From DATDFB01 sp035276475 (lineage in GTDB: Bacteria > Acidobacteriota > Thermoanaerobaculia > Gp7-AA8): a stretch of 64,000 nucleotides of DNA. Position numbers and translations under genes: made by a program. The stretch spans positions 1 to 64,000 of the forward strand of contig DATELQ010000048.1 of assembly GCA_035276475.1 (NCBI GenBank), given 5' to 3'. Positions 1 through 9,335 of this stretch are shown one piece after another. How positions within the stretch are numbered: the first letter of the stretch is position 1; every line of letters begins with the position of its first letter. The notes beneath the pieces were generated by a model. That model did no database searches, was not told the DNA's origin, and was given only the letters and a program-made list of their open reading frames with translations.

Positions 1-1299
1 GTCTGGAACGGCGAGGCCGGACGCGATCGCCTTCTCACGCTCGCTGCCGAGCGGCGGCAGAACGACCGCGACGATCCCGGCCCGCTGCCGCTCGCGCAGC
101 TCGACGGCGGCGGCGCCGATCCGCTCTATCGCCTCGACGACGACCGCGCCGTCCGCCAGCACGCCGCCGCGACGCTCGAGTCGCGCGGTTGGCTCGCCAG
201 CGCGCACGCGTCGTCAAAGCACAGCAACGGTATCCGCACGATCCTCCTCTTCCCGCCCTCGCTCGCCGACTCGACCGACCGCAGCCTGGCCTCGCGCGAA
301 GAAGGGGCGTCGCTGCAGTTCCGGCGCGCCACCTGGCGCCTCGGCGCCGACGCCGCGGCGCAGCGCTTCGAGGCGCGCTACTTCGACGTCGGCGGCAGCG
401 CGCCGATCGCGGCGACCACCGCCCATCGCACGGTTCTCGCCGCCTACGCGACGGAGCGCCTGTCCCTCGGCGCGCACCTCGCGCTCGTCGGCGGCCTCCG
501 CGGCGACGCCATCCGCAACCGCGGAACGAGCGACACGGCGTGGTCGCCGCGCCTGGCGCTGCACGCCGCCGCCGGCGCGTTCACCGCCTACCTCGGCGCA
601 AGCTCCGGCTTCAAGGCGCCGACGCTCGAGCAGCTCTACGACGTCCGCCCGCTGCGTGCCTTCGGCAGCACGTTCTCGCTGGCGAATCCCGACCTCGTCC
701 CGCAGCGCGCCCGCAGCATCGAGGCCGGCGTCGCCCATCGCGACACGCTCGGCCTCTGGCAACTCGATGCGTACTTCACCCGCGTCGCGCACGAGATCGA
801 CTTCGACCCCCGCACGTTCCGCTACGGCAACATCAGCCGCAGCGAGCACCGCGGCGTCGAGGCCGCGTTCGAGCCCGCCGCCGGCGCGCGCCTCGTGCCG
901 CGCCTGACGTACACGTGGATGCGCGTCGTCTCCCGCGATGACCCCGCGCGCGCACAGCTCAAGAACATCCCCGAGCACTCCGCCTCGGCGATGCTGACGG
1001 CCCACCTCCCGCTCGCCCTCGACGCGACGGCGCTCTTCGCCTGGAACGCCAACCGCTGGTTCGACGACGCCGAGTCCGTCCCCGCCCCCGCCACCCGCGC
1101 GCTGTCGCTGCGCCTCCAGCGCGCCGTGGGCCCCGCGACGCTACGCCTCGACGTAGTCAACGCCACCGCCGCGCACAACGCGGCGCTCGGCTTCGTCCTC
1201 GCAGACTTCCGCGGGCAGCCGTTCGCGTACGCCTATCCGGATGCGCGGCGGGCGGTGCGGTTGTCGATCGACTGGAGTCACCGCCGGCCGGGTACGTAA
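1..1299 (+). CDS. TonB-dependent outer-membrane receptor, C-terminal part (5' end outside window)
   Basis: The reading frame is open from base 1 to the TAA at 1297-1299, so only the C-terminal ~432 residues of a beta-barrel receptor are present. The family imports siderophores, cobalamin or other large ligands through the outer membrane using TonB energy. The sequence shows alternating aromatic/charged barrel strands and the typical plug-distal motif SGFKAPTLEQLYDV, followed by NPDLVPQRARSIEAGV, which is the conserved 'NPxLxPExSxxxExG' stretch of these receptors. The last residues (SHRRPGT) do not form the usual terminal aromatic strand end. The gene converges with the anti-sigma-like gene and overlaps its 3' end by 22 bp. 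The substrate cannot be told from this fragment. Confidence 0.85.
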   Translation, partial: VWNGEAGRDRLLTLAAERRQNDRDDPGPLPLAQLDGGGADPLYRLDDDRAVRQHAAATLESRGWLASAHASSKHSNGIRTILLFPPSLADSTDRSLASREEGASLQFRRATWRLGADAAAQRFEARYFDVGGSAPIAATTAHRTVLAAYATERLSLGAHLALVGGLRGDAIRNRGTSDTAWSPRLALHAAAGAFTAYLGASSGFKAPTLEQLYDVRPLRAFGSTFSLANPDLVPQRARSIEAGVAHRDTLGLWQLDAYFTRVAHEIDFDPRTFRYGNISRSEHRGVEAAFEPAAGARLVPRLTYTWMRVVSRDDPARAQLKNIPEHSASAMLTAHLPLALDATALFAWNANRWFDDAESVPAPATRALSLRLQRAVGPATLRLDVVNATAAHNAALGFVLADFRGQPFAYAYPDARRAVRLSIDWSHRRPGT

Positions 1300-2000
1300 A
1301 GCGAGTACGTCGCCACCTGTGCCTCCGCGTCGCCGCGCAGGCCGTAGGCGATCACTTGGTACGTTCCGGGCGTCAGCAGGCGCGCTGGGACTTCGACGGT
1401 GAAGCTGTCGCTCTTCGGCCGGCGCAACTCGCGGCTCGACCAGACGCGCTCGTGCGATGGCGTGCGGATCAGATCGAGGCGGTATGTCTGGTAGTCGGTC
1501 AGGCCGACGATCGGCACGACGAGGAGGATGGCCTCGCCGGAAGCCCCGACCGCGGGCGGCGGTTCGGCAGGGCCGCGGTTGCCCTCGGGTCGCAGTACCG
1601 TCGCCTCCGGGAGGACGTGCGGCCGTAGCGACGCCGTGCGCGTCTGCCACAGCATGGCCCCGAAGACGATGGCGAGGGCTGCTGCCGCCGCGGCGGACCA
1701 ACGCCAAAACTGCAGCACGCGCGCGCCGGCGGCGCGGGTGGCGCCGCGCAGAGCATTCCATTGACGCTCCACGACGTCGTCGGGAAGCTGCTCGTCTTCG
1801 GGAGGAAAAGGTGCGGCGTAGGCACGGGCGAGCTCCGGATAGGCGACGAGCAGTTGCTGCACGCGTTCCGCGTCTTCTTTCGAAAGTTTACCGGCCTCGT
1901 AGGCGAGGAGCTCCTCGACCGTAGGCGGCTCGCCGAGCCTCGCGCGGTCGTCGGCGAGCATGGCGTCGCGGACGGCCTGCCAGTCGGATCGTGTGATCAT
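1278..2000 (-). CDS. Membrane anti-sigma-factor-like protein coupled to ECF sigma factor
   Basis: 240-aa protein starting at the ATG that overlaps the sigma-factor stop codon (ATGA, 1997-2000), which implies translational coupling. An N-terminal ~90-residue helical cytosolic part (YEAGKLSKEDAERVQQLL) precedes one transmembrane segment (WRWSAAAAAALAIVFGAMLW). A C-terminal extracytoplasmic beta-rich domain contains LLTPGTYQVIAYGL. There is no HxxxCxxC zinc anti-sigma motif, so the anti-sigma role rests on position and topology rather than on a recognised domain. It probably holds the upstream sigma factor at the membrane and senses a periplasmic or envelope signal. Confidence 0.65.
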   Translation of the reverse strand: MITRSDWQAVRDAMLADDRARLGEPPTVEELLAYEAGKLSKEDAERVQQLLVAYPELARAYAAPFPPEDEQLPDDVVERQWNALRGATRAAGARVLQFWRWSAAAAAALAIVFGAMLWQTRTASLRPHVLPEATVLRPEGNRGPAEPPPAVGASGEAILLVVPIVGLTDYQTYRLDLIRTPSHERVWSSRELRRPKSDSFTVEVPARLLTPGTYQVIAYGLRGDAEAQVATYSLYVPGRR

Positions 2001-2539
2001 GGTTTGTCTCCGAGTTGCTCGCGGAGGGTACGTTTCGCGTCCCGCAGCCGCGATTTCACGGCATCTTCGGAGATGCCGAGGATTTTGGCGATTTCTTTGT
2101 AGGTACAATTTTCGAGCGAGAGGCGAAGGCACTCCCGCTGACCCGGTGGCAGCGACTCCACCGTCTTCCGTAATTTTTCCCGCTGCACCTCGTCTGCCTG
2201 ACGATCGGCATAGTCGGGCTCTTCGGGTGCGGCCGGATCAAGGCCCAGATCGGGATTATCGATCTCGACCAACGTCACGCTCCGCTTCTGCGTGTGCCGC
2301 GCGCGAACGTAATTGAGCAGGACCGTCCGAGCGATCGCGGATAGAAAGGGCCATTCATCGTCGTTGCGAATCTGTCCCATCCGTGGATAAAGCCGCTTGA
2401 ACGTGTCCTGAGCCAGATCGTGCGATTCGTCGTCGGAGACGCCGTTGCTCCGGAAATATCGCCAGACGCGCCCATAAGACTTTCGGTAAACCGCCTCGAA
2501 GCGCTCATCGTATGGGCCGTTGCCGTCTACAATGATCAT
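1997..2539 (-). CDS. ECF-type RNA polymerase sigma factor
   Basis: 180-aa sigma-70 family member. Region 2 is visible as DESHDLAQDTFKRLYP with the following -10 recognition helix. Region 4 is SLPPGQRECLRLSLENCTYK plus the helix-turn-helix IAKILGISEDAVKSRLRDAK. I chose the ATG at 2539 (MIIVDGNG), preceded by a GGGGAA Shine-Dalgarno. The open frame continues 47 codons further upstream, but that part lacks sigma-like sequence and would overlap the divergent CHAT gene. The 3' end overlaps the anti-sigma-like gene. The divergent CHAT gene starts only 12 bp away, so the sigma factor may well control it as well as itself. Confidence 0.9.
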   Translation of the reverse strand: MIIVDGNGPYDERFEAVYRKSYGRVWRYFRSNGVSDDESHDLAQDTFKRLYPRMGQIRNDDEWPFLSAIARTVLLNYVRARHTQKRSVTLVEIDNPDLGLDPAAPEEPDYADRQADEVQREKLRKTVESLPPGQRECLRLSLENCTYKEIAKILGISEDAVKSRLRDAKRTLREQLGDKP

Positions 2540-2551
2540 GGTTCCCCGCTC

Positions 2552-5500
2552 ATGAAAGCCATTGCCACCGCCTGTGCTGTATTGCTGCTGGCAGGTGCCT
2601 GCAAACCTGAAGACACCAGCGGGGGCGGCGTGTGGGGGCGAACCGTCGAGCCGCGTTTGACGACGACGCGCTCGTGGCATGTCTGCACGCCGGAATTATC
2701 GCCGGACCGCGCCGTCGCCCAGGCTCGATGCGCCGCGCCGCCGCTGCTGAAAGGTCGCTGCGACGACGTCGTCAATTCCTACGACGAGGCGACCGCGATG
2801 CTGGTGTCGCGTCCGCAGTGCACCGACGCGGCCATTGCGGCGCTGGAAAGGTTCTCCCGCGACGACGCGGCGGCGCTGAGCGACCTGGCCGCCGCGTATT
2901 ACGTTCGCGCGCAGCGGAAAGACGATCCGGCGGATCTCCTCCTGGCCTTTGACGCCGCCCAACGCGCTGTGGCCATGAAGCCGCAGCCGCCGGGCGCGCA
3001 ATTCAATGCCGCATTGATCCTCCAGGCGTTGTCGCTCAATGACGACGCCATCGACGCCTGGCAACGCGCCGCGGCCGTCGAGAAAGGAGAATGGGCGGAT
3101 GAAGCCCGCGGACGTCACGCGGAATTGAAGCGCGCCATGACGCAAAACCAATGGCCGCAGGTCCGGGCTCAGATCGATGCTGCCCTCGACGCGCACGACG
3201 TGGTCAGCACGCGAAGCCTCATTGCCCTTTTTCCGGCGACTGCGCAGAAGCATTTCGAGGAGGACGTGATCCCTCAATGGGGAAACGTCGCGCAGGTAAC
3301 TACGTTCGCCGAGGCCTTGTCGCAATTCTTCAATGACAACTATTTTCGCGACGTTGCCGCGAAGATCGTCCATGCGCCGTCGCCGGCGTTGCGTGAGGGC
3401 CACCTCCGATTCGCGCAGGCTCGCGCCGCTGAAGCGTCACTCGGCCCTGGGACCGCCGCACCGCTTTACGAGCAGGCGGCACGGTTGCTGCGGGAGGCTG
3501 GAAGCCCGCAGCAATTGCTTGCCCGCATCGGCCATGCCGGACAAATCCCGTTCGTCACTGACCGTTACGAGCCCTCGCGCCGGGAGCTCGATGCCGTGGC
3601 GGCCGCGGGGCCGTCTTATCCGTCAGTCATCGCCCGTGTAGAGCTGAGTCGTCTCAACGTCGATCAATTCCTCGACCGTTACGACGCGCTGTTCCGCGCC
3701 TACGAAGCAGCGATGACTGCATATGGGCGGGTCGGGGATTGGGAAGACTGTGACGCCGCGAGAGCACGCGCCCTCAGTGCGATGACGGTCGTGGGGCTCA
3801 AGGAGCGGGTCTGGCGCGAAGCGTTCGCCGCCGTACGCGACGCGCCGCGGCTGCAGGATTCGAAGACGCGGCACCTGCTCCTCGGCACGGCCGCCAGAGC
3901 CGCGCTCAACCTCGGTTATCCGGAGTTGGCGTTGCGCTACCAGACTATCGCCGTCAATACCGCTCCGAACACCGCACACCTCGCCATCGCCTTGTCCGAA
4001 CGCGCGCTCATTCAACTCCGCCTGCAGCGCTATGACGACGCCCAGAGAGACCTCGATTCGGCCGTTCGCGCCAATAAGAAGCTCGTCGACGACAGCGCTC
4101 GCCACGTCGTGGAGGCCCGGCTGGTGGAGGTGCAAGGGGAGAGGACATTGCAGGTCGATCCTAAGCAGGCCGTGCAGACGTTCACGCAGGCCATCGACTT
4201 GGCCTCGAACGCGGAATACACGAGTTTCCGGGCCATGCTCTTTGCGCAACGCGCCGAGGCCTACCGCCGCAGCGGGCGGCTTGCCGAGGCCGAGGCGGAC
4301 ATGCGTCAGTCCCTCGCCCTATTGCACGGCGAAGAGGAAGGAATGCTCGGCGGGAGAAAACGGGGACAGGACGACGATCTCTGGAACGCCTATTTCTCGC
4401 GCTTCGAAGAGACCTACGATCTTCTGATCCGGCAATTGATCGGTCAATCGCGCTTCGACGAAGCATTCCGCTATGCCGAGCGCGCCCGCGCCTACGAGCC
4501 GCTCGACCTCGTGCGCAAACTGCCGGCGGCGCCCAAGGCCTTTCGAGCCCTCGCGGCAGACCCCGATCATCTCGACATCGGGAAATTGAGCGAGCAGTTG
4601 CCGCCGGGTACGTTTCTCATCGAATACCGCGTCTTCGACGATCGGACGTATGCGTGGATTCTCGGCCGTGGCCTCTTCACCGGACAGTGGCTGAAGGCGG
4701 GGAGCGGTGACGTGAAGCGCTGGACGAGCGCGCTACAGAACGGATCGAGCAACAAAGAAGCCTTCGAAGCCGCTCTCGAGCCGGCCTATGAGGCGCTTCT
4801 CAAAGGGCCGCTCGAGTCCATTGGCTCCGCGACGAGGATCGTCATCGTTCCGGACCGCCATTTGCGCGGTCTTTCCTTCGCGGCGCTGCGCAACCCCGAC
4901 ACGAAGCCGAAGCGCTATGTCATTGAAGACCGTGTCATATCGATGTCCGGCAGTGCGCTCCTGTATGTCTTTGCCCTCCTGCGCGACCGCGACCTAGCGC
5001 CCGACACCTCCGCGCTCCTGGTCGCCGACCCGGCCTTCAATCAGCATTCGACGCTCGGACAAGGATGGCAGCGACTGCTGTTCGCGCGGAGGGAAGCGGA
5101 GCTGATCCGAGGTTTGTATGGGTCGCCGCAGATTCTCTCGGACAAGGCGGCCACTCCCGAGGAATTCCTCCGTTTGGCCGGGAATCGCGCCGTCATTCAC
5201 ATCGCCGCGCACGGCGTGGTCAATGGCGGCGCTCCGTCCCAGTCCTACCTTTTGTTCAATGGCGTGCTCAATGCCGAGATGCTCATGAACGGACTGCACA
5301 CCGACAGGACCCGTCTCGTCGTCCTCGGCGCGTGCAGCAGCGCGGGCGGACTGCCGGTCGGCGCGGAAGGCATCGCTCCGCTGGTCCGGCCGATCGTCGC
5401 CGCCGGCGTGCCCGGCGTCGTCGGCGCTCTGTGGGACATCAACGACGCCACGACGGCCGACCTTCTCGTGTCTTTTCATCGTCACTATCGGCAGGGCGAT

Positions 5501-5659
5501 GACGCGGCGACGGCGCTCCGGAAGGCGCAACTCGAGATGCTCCGGAGCGACAACCCCGGCAAGACGCCGGCGCGCATCTGGGCTCCGTTTCAGGCCATCG
5601 GCTACGCCTCTTCGCCCTTCGCATCGATGGGAGACATCACGAAGGAGAAACCACCTTGA
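2552..5659 (+). CDS. TPR-repeat CHAT-domain (caspase-fold) protease, probable lipoprotein
   Basis: 1,035 aa. The N-terminus MKAIATACAVLLLAGAC looks like a lipoprotein signal with Cys17 as the lipidated residue, although the lipobox (AGAC) is imperfect. Residues ~80-650 are helical TPR-like repeats (for example ALSDLAAAYYVRAQ and LALRYQTIAVNTAPNTAHLA). The C-terminal CHAT domain carries the catalytic dyad: His887 in VIHIAAHGVVNGG and Cys928 in LVVLGACSSAGG. The usual downstream EGIAPL...GVVGALWDINDATT block is also intact, so it should be an active cysteine peptidase of the separase/caspase fold. TPRs normally choose the substrate or partner. The stop overlaps the TTG start of the next gene. 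The ATG at 2552 was preferred over an upstream ATG (2420), because the signal peptide begins here and the earlier start would read through the divergent sigma gene. Confidence 0.9.
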   Translation: MKAIATACAVLLLAGACKPEDTSGGGVWGRTVEPRLTTTRSWHVCTPELSPDRAVAQARCAAPPLLKGRCDDVVNSYDEATAMLVSRPQCTDAAIAALERFSRDDAAALSDLAAAYYVRAQRKDDPADLLLAFDAAQRAVAMKPQPPGAQFNAALILQALSLNDDAIDAWQRAAAVEKGEWADEARGRHAELKRAMTQNQWPQVRAQIDAALDAHDVVSTRSLIALFPATAQKHFEEDVIPQWGNVAQVTTFAEALSQFFNDNYFRDVAAKIVHAPSPALREGHLRFAQARAAEASLGPGTAAPLYEQAARLLREAGSPQQLLARIGHAGQIPFVTDRYEPSRRELDAVAAAGPSYPSVIARVELSRLNVDQFLDRYDALFRAYEAAMTAYGRVGDWEDCDAARARALSAMTVVGLKERVWREAFAAVRDAPRLQDSKTRHLLLGTAARAALNLGYPELALRYQTIAVNTAPNTAHLAIALSERALIQLRLQRYDDAQRDLDSAVRANKKLVDDSARHVVEARLVEVQGERTLQVDPKQAVQTFTQAIDLASNAEYTSFRAMLFAQRAEAYRRSGRLAEAEADMRQSLALLHGEEEGMLGGRKRGQDDDLWNAYFSRFEETYDLLIRQLIGQSRFDEAFRYAERARAYEPLDLVRKLPAAPKAFRALAADPDHLDIGKLSEQLPPGTFLIEYRVFDDRTYAWILGRGLFTGQWLKAGSGDVKRWTSALQNGSSNKEAFEAALEPAYEALLKGPLESIGSATRIVIVPDRHLRGLSFAALRNPDTKPKRYVIEDRVISMSGSALLYVFALLRDRDLAPDTSALLVADPAFNQHSTLGQGWQRLLFARREAELIRGLYGSPQILSDKAATPEEFLRLAGNRAVIHIAAHGVVNGGAPSQSYLLFNGVLNAEMLMNGLHTDRTRLVVLGACSSAGGLPVGAEGIAPLVRPIVAAGVPGVVGALWDINDATTADLLVSFHRHYRQGDDAATALRKAQLEMLRSDNPGKTPARIWAPFQAIGYASSPFASMGDITKEKPP

Positions 5660-6714
5660 GCTTCATTTTGAAAATTTTCTTCAGCGGTCTGATGATCTTC
5701 ACCCCCAGCTCCGACGGCAACGAAATGACCGTCGTCCTCCTCGCGGCCGGCCCCAGCCACTATCTCTCGGACGGCAGCGCGCTCCACCAGCACAAGTCCA
5801 TCCTCGTCGCCCGCGCCGGCGCCTGCAGCGGAGACTGCCCGGCGCGCGACAGCGACGTGGCCCAGTTCCTCTACGCCGATCAGTCGCCGGCAACGGCGCA
5901 GGACTCCATCGAAGCGGCGGTCGGCGGCGGCGGCGCGTGGCTGCTGTCCAACTCCGACCTCTCGTTGCAGAAGGCCAGCAGCAGCGATCCCGCGCTGCCG
6001 GCCCTCTCGATCGTCAATAACGCCCGCACGCAGTCGTCGATCATCCCGTCGACGTCGTCGCAGCGCGAAGACATCAGTTGGATCGCCGACTTGAAGCAGC
6101 TCTGCGGCTCCAGCTGCACGCTCGACTCCTCGGTTCTCGGCTCGGCGCCGCCGTCCACCGTCGTGGCGCGTTTCCATCTGCGCACCGGGCGCGTCTTCAC
6201 CCAGTCGATCGCCCGCATCGGCGCGAATGTCACGCCGGTCCACTTCTCGCGGCTCGACGGCAGCGGCAGCGCGTCGTCGTATTCGCAGGCGATCGCCACC
6301 TGGGTCGGCGCCGAGATCGAGGTCTCCGGCAGCGGTATCGAGATCGTGGAGAGCAAGTTCAACGGCGATCCCGGCCGCACCATGACTCTTACCCCCGACG
6401 CGAATCACACCATGGAGATCGCCGTCCTCGATCTTCCGCCGTTCGTTCCGCCGGCGTCGTCGAACAACGACGCACCGCAGGTCGGCAAACACTTCGAGGC
6501 CTACTACGACCTCCTGGCCAGCCCGCCCGCGAAGGAGACGCGCCTCGTCCCGCGCGCCGGCGCGCTGAGCGGTGCGCAGTACTCCACGGTCGACTGGTCG
6601 ACGGTCCATCCCACATCAGCCGTCTACTCCACGCTGCTCAACAGCCTGCGGCTGGACGTCGGGCGTGCCGCCTACAACCGCTTGCTCTGCCCTCCCGCCA
6701 TCATCGAGCCGTAA
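5656..6714 (+). CDS. Unknown protein in the CHAT operon
   Basis: 352 aa from a TTG start overlapping the CHAT stop (TTGA), with AAGGAG 8 nt upstream, so it is almost certainly co-translated with the CHAT protease. The first ~17 residues are hydrophobic (SFILKIFFSGLMIFT), possibly a weak membrane or signal segment. The rest is polar and Ser/Ala-rich with a few cysteines (RAGACSGDCPARD, LKQLCGSSCTLDSS). I recognise no domain. Tight coupling makes it a candidate substrate, inhibitor or partner of the protease. Confidence 0.75.
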   Translation: MSFILKIFFSGLMIFTPSSDGNEMTVVLLAAGPSHYLSDGSALHQHKSILVARAGACSGDCPARDSDVAQFLYADQSPATAQDSIEAAVGGGGAWLLSNSDLSLQKASSSDPALPALSIVNNARTQSSIIPSTSSQREDISWIADLKQLCGSSCTLDSSVLGSAPPSTVVARFHLRTGRVFTQSIARIGANVTPVHFSRLDGSGSASSYSQAIATWVGAEIEVSGSGIEIVESKFNGDPGRTMTLTPDANHTMEIAVLDLPPFVPPASSNNDAPQVGKHFEAYYDLLASPPAKETRLVPRAGALSGAQYSTVDWSTVHPTSAVYSTLLNSLRLDVGRAAYNRLLCPPAIIEP

Positions 6715-6722
6715 TCGTCGCT

Positions 6723-6751
6723 GGAGGACAGGCGATTCGTGCCTGTCCTCC
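6723..6751 (+). terminator. Perfect 11-bp stem-loop between operon genes
   Basis: GGAGGACAGGC (6723-6733) pairs perfectly with GCCTGTCCTCC (6741-6751) around a 7-nt loop. There is no long T-run, so it could be a weak terminator, a processing site or a repeated extragenic palindrome that partly uncouples the CHAT genes from the caspase genes downstream. Confidence 0.55.
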
Positions 6752-6759
6752 CTTTCGCC

Positions 6760-7137
6760 ATGAATCGAATTGCATTGGCAGTCTGCCTCTTCGCGGCCTT
6801 CTGTGCGCCGTCGCCGCGCGGCGAGCGCATCGCCGCGGCGTCGCTGCTCACGGCACATTGCGCCACGTCACGCCTGACGAAGTGGAACATCCGCGGCCGC
6901 GCCGCCGGCGCCGACTGCAACGTTCTTCTCGTCGAGACCACTATGGTCCTGGAAGACTCGCTGGTGGAGGCCATTCACTACGGCAGCGGTGCCTACGCCG
7001 TGGTCGACGGCGGCGTGCGCCGCTTCACGCGAGAGCGCGCGTTCCGCGGTGTGGTTTACCGCGACCGCACCGGCCGCGTCTGGAGCTACGGCGATCTCAC
7101 GCAAGCGGAAGCGGAGGAACTGCAGCCATGCCGCTGA
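6760..7137 (+). CDS. Small secreted protein of unknown function
   Basis: 125 aa. I use the ATG at 6760 because it begins a good Sec signal (MNRIALAVCLFAAFCAP); an in-frame GTG at 6739 lies inside the stem-loop. The mature part is about 105 residues with three cysteines (AHCATS, GADCNV, LQPC) and a beta-rich pattern (GAYAVVDGGVRRF, FRGVVYRDRTGRVWSYG). No family is recognised. It overlaps the following caspase gene by 10 bp, so the two are probably coupled and may work together in the periplasm. Confidence 0.7.
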   Translation: MNRIALAVCLFAAFCAPSPRGERIAAASLLTAHCATSRLTKWNIRGRAAGADCNVLLVETTMVLEDSLVEAIHYGSGAYAVVDGGVRRFTRERAFRGVVYRDRTGRVWSYGDLTQAEAEELQPCR

Positions 7138-9239
7138 AGCGGATCGTCCTCGTACTCGCGCTGGTCGCGCAAACCGCGGCGGCGGCGCCGCATCGACGCG
7201 CGCTCCTCGTCGGCATCAATGACTACTCGGCGTCGCATCTGACGCCGATCCGTGCGCCGGCGTCCGGGCGCGACTGGCCGAACCTCGCGGGCGCGGTGAA
7301 CGACACCGCCGCGCTGCGCGAGCTGCTCGTGCTGCTGCACGGCTTCGACGCGCGCGACGTCGTCACGCTGAACGACCAGTCGGCGACGCGTAGCGCCATC
7401 CTCGGTGCCGCGAATCGTCTCGCCGCGACTGCGGCAAAAGACGACATCGTGCTCTTCTACTTCGCCGGCCACGGCTCGCAGAGGAGCAACTCGAAGTCCG
7501 ACGAGCCCGACAAGCTCGACGAGTCGATCGTGCCGGCCGATTCGCGCCGCGGCGCCGACGACATCCGCGACAAGGAGCTCCGCCGCGTGTTCAACGCCAT
7601 CCTCGACCGCGGCGCGCACCTGACCGTAATCATCGATGCCTGTCACAGCGGCTCCGGGGCGCGCGGGCTCCTCACGCTCACCCAACCGCGCGGCATCCGC
7701 GCCGACTTGCGCGACGTCGCCGACGGCGGCGACTACGGTCCGCGCCCGGAGAACCGCGGCGCGCTCGTCATCAGCGCCGCGCACGACGACGAAGAGGCGC
7801 GTGAAGTGCGCGACGGCCGCGAGACGATGCACGGCGCCTTCACCTGGGCCTGGATGCGCGCCATGCGCGACGCCACGGCGGACGAGACGGCGATGGCGAC
7901 GTTCACCCGTGCGCAGGCGCGGCTGCGTGCGGAGATGCCGTTTCAGAATCCCGTAATCGCCGGCGACGCCGCGCAGCGCAACACTCCGTTCCTCGGCACG
8001 CACGCGGAGGCCGCACGCACGGCCTTCGCCGTCGAGCGCGTCCGCGGCGACGGTACGGCTGTCATCTCCGGCGGCTGGGCGCACGGGATCACCGTCGGCA
8101 GCGAGCTACGCGTCGCCGGCGACCGCATGCAGCCGCCGCTCGTCGTCACGAGTCTCCTCGGCCTCGGCCGCTGCGAAGCGCGCATTCCGGCGGCGGCGCA
8201 CGTGCGTAGCGGAATGCTGCTGGAGCTCGTCGGCTGGGCCGCGCCGCCGCCGCGCGTGTTGCGCATCGCCATGCCGCACGCCGACATCGACGTCGCCGCA
8301 TTCGCACGCCGCGTCGCCAAGACAGGCGTGACGTTGATTGACGATCCGACGAAGCGCACACCCGATCATGTGTTGCGCTGGGCGGGCGGGTGGTGGGAGC
8401 TCGTCGATCGCGCCGGCCGTGCAACGTCATTCGACTCACTCGCCCGACTGCACGGCTCCGTCTTCGTGCAACTCCCTGCACCGACCGAGCTGGCGAAGGC
8501 CATTGCCGGTCCCGCCGTCCTCGACGTCGTCGAGCGCGCCGAAGATGCGGACTACGTGCTCGTCGGCCGCTTCGTGCGTAATCACCTCGAGTACGCGTGG
8601 GTGCGGCCGAACGCGCAGCGCGGCATCTCCACGCTGCCGCTGCGCAGCGTCTGGCTCACCGCCACGTTCGACATCGCGCACGTCCTGCAACACCGCGCGC
8701 TCGTGCTGCACAAGATCGCCGCGTGGAGCTTTCTCGAGTCGCCGGGACGGTGGCCGTATCACCTCGTGCTGCACGGCGACCGGGAGGTCACCGATAAAGT
8801 CGCGGGCGGCGAGACGTACACGCTCGAGCTCCGCGCCACCGCACCGCTGCGCAGCGTTCCTCGGCGCCACCTCTACGTCTTCACGATCAACCAGTACGGC
8901 GAATCGACGCTCCTCTTCCCGCTGAGCGGCTCGGTGGAGAACCACGTCCCGCTCGCCGGCGCGCCGCCCGTCATCCCGCTCCAGGCGAAGTTCCAGATTG
9001 CGAAGCCCTACGGAGTCGACACGTACTTCCTCCTGACGACGGACGAGCCGCTCACGAATCCGTGGATCCTGGAGTGGGAGGGCGTGCGCAGCGCGCCGCC
9101 GCCCACGAAGACCGCGCTCGAGCGCCTCCTTGCGCTCACCAGCTCCAGCGAGCGCGCCGCGCGCATCGTCACGCCGGCGACGTGGTCGATCGAGCGCATC
9201 GCCATCGAGTCCGTGCCGCCGCGCCGCCACAAACGCTGA
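7128..9239 (+). CDS. Secreted caspase-family (peptidase C14) protease with C-terminal extension
   Basis: 703 aa. Signal peptide MPLKRIVLVLALVAQTAAAA. The caspase p20-like domain (residues 23-~260) starts with RALLVGINDY. It has the catalytic His115 in FAGHGSQ and Cys172 in IIDACHSGSG, both in their expected strands (FYFAGHG, LTVIID), so an active metacaspase/orthocaspase-like peptidase is likely. The remaining ~440 residues are beta-rich. They include a stretch that may display ligands (LELRATAPLRSVPRRHLYVF) of the kind often found as DUF4384-like C-terminal domains; that assignment is tentative. It sits in the same strand run as the CHAT protease and is coupled to the small secreted protein before it. 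Confidence 0.88.
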   Translation: MPLKRIVLVLALVAQTAAAAPHRRALLVGINDYSASHLTPIRAPASGRDWPNLAGAVNDTAALRELLVLLHGFDARDVVTLNDQSATRSAILGAANRLAATAAKDDIVLFYFAGHGSQRSNSKSDEPDKLDESIVPADSRRGADDIRDKELRRVFNAILDRGAHLTVIIDACHSGSGARGLLTLTQPRGIRADLRDVADGGDYGPRPENRGALVISAAHDDEEAREVRDGRETMHGAFTWAWMRAMRDATADETAMATFTRAQARLRAEMPFQNPVIAGDAAQRNTPFLGTHAEAARTAFAVERVRGDGTAVISGGWAHGITVGSELRVAGDRMQPPLVVTSLLGLGRCEARIPAAAHVRSGMLLELVGWAAPPPRVLRIAMPHADIDVAAFARRVAKTGVTLIDDPTKRTPDHVLRWAGGWWELVDRAGRATSFDSLARLHGSVFVQLPAPTELAKAIAGPAVLDVVERAEDADYVLVGRFVRNHLEYAWVRPNAQRGISTLPLRSVWLTATFDIAHVLQHRALVLHKIAAWSFLESPGRWPYHLVLHGDREVTDKVAGGETYTLELRATAPLRSVPRRHLYVFTINQYGESTLLFPLSGSVENHVPLAGAPPVIPLQAKFQIAKPYGVDTYFLLTTDEPLTNPWILEWEGVRSAPPPTKTALERLLALTSSSERAARIVTPATWSIERIAIESVPPRRHKR

Positions 9240-9335
9240 GCCGCGGTGTCTAGAGAGCAAGCGACCTCCTCGCGAGAACGGCCGCTGCGGGCACGTGCAG
9301 CGGGCGTCCGCATCGCGACGGAGGTCGCCCATGAC

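Noticed and set aside
6078..7127. Longer N-terminus for the secreted caspase
   Set aside because: The extra 350 residues are the wrong-frame reading of two other genes; the signal peptide starts at 7128.
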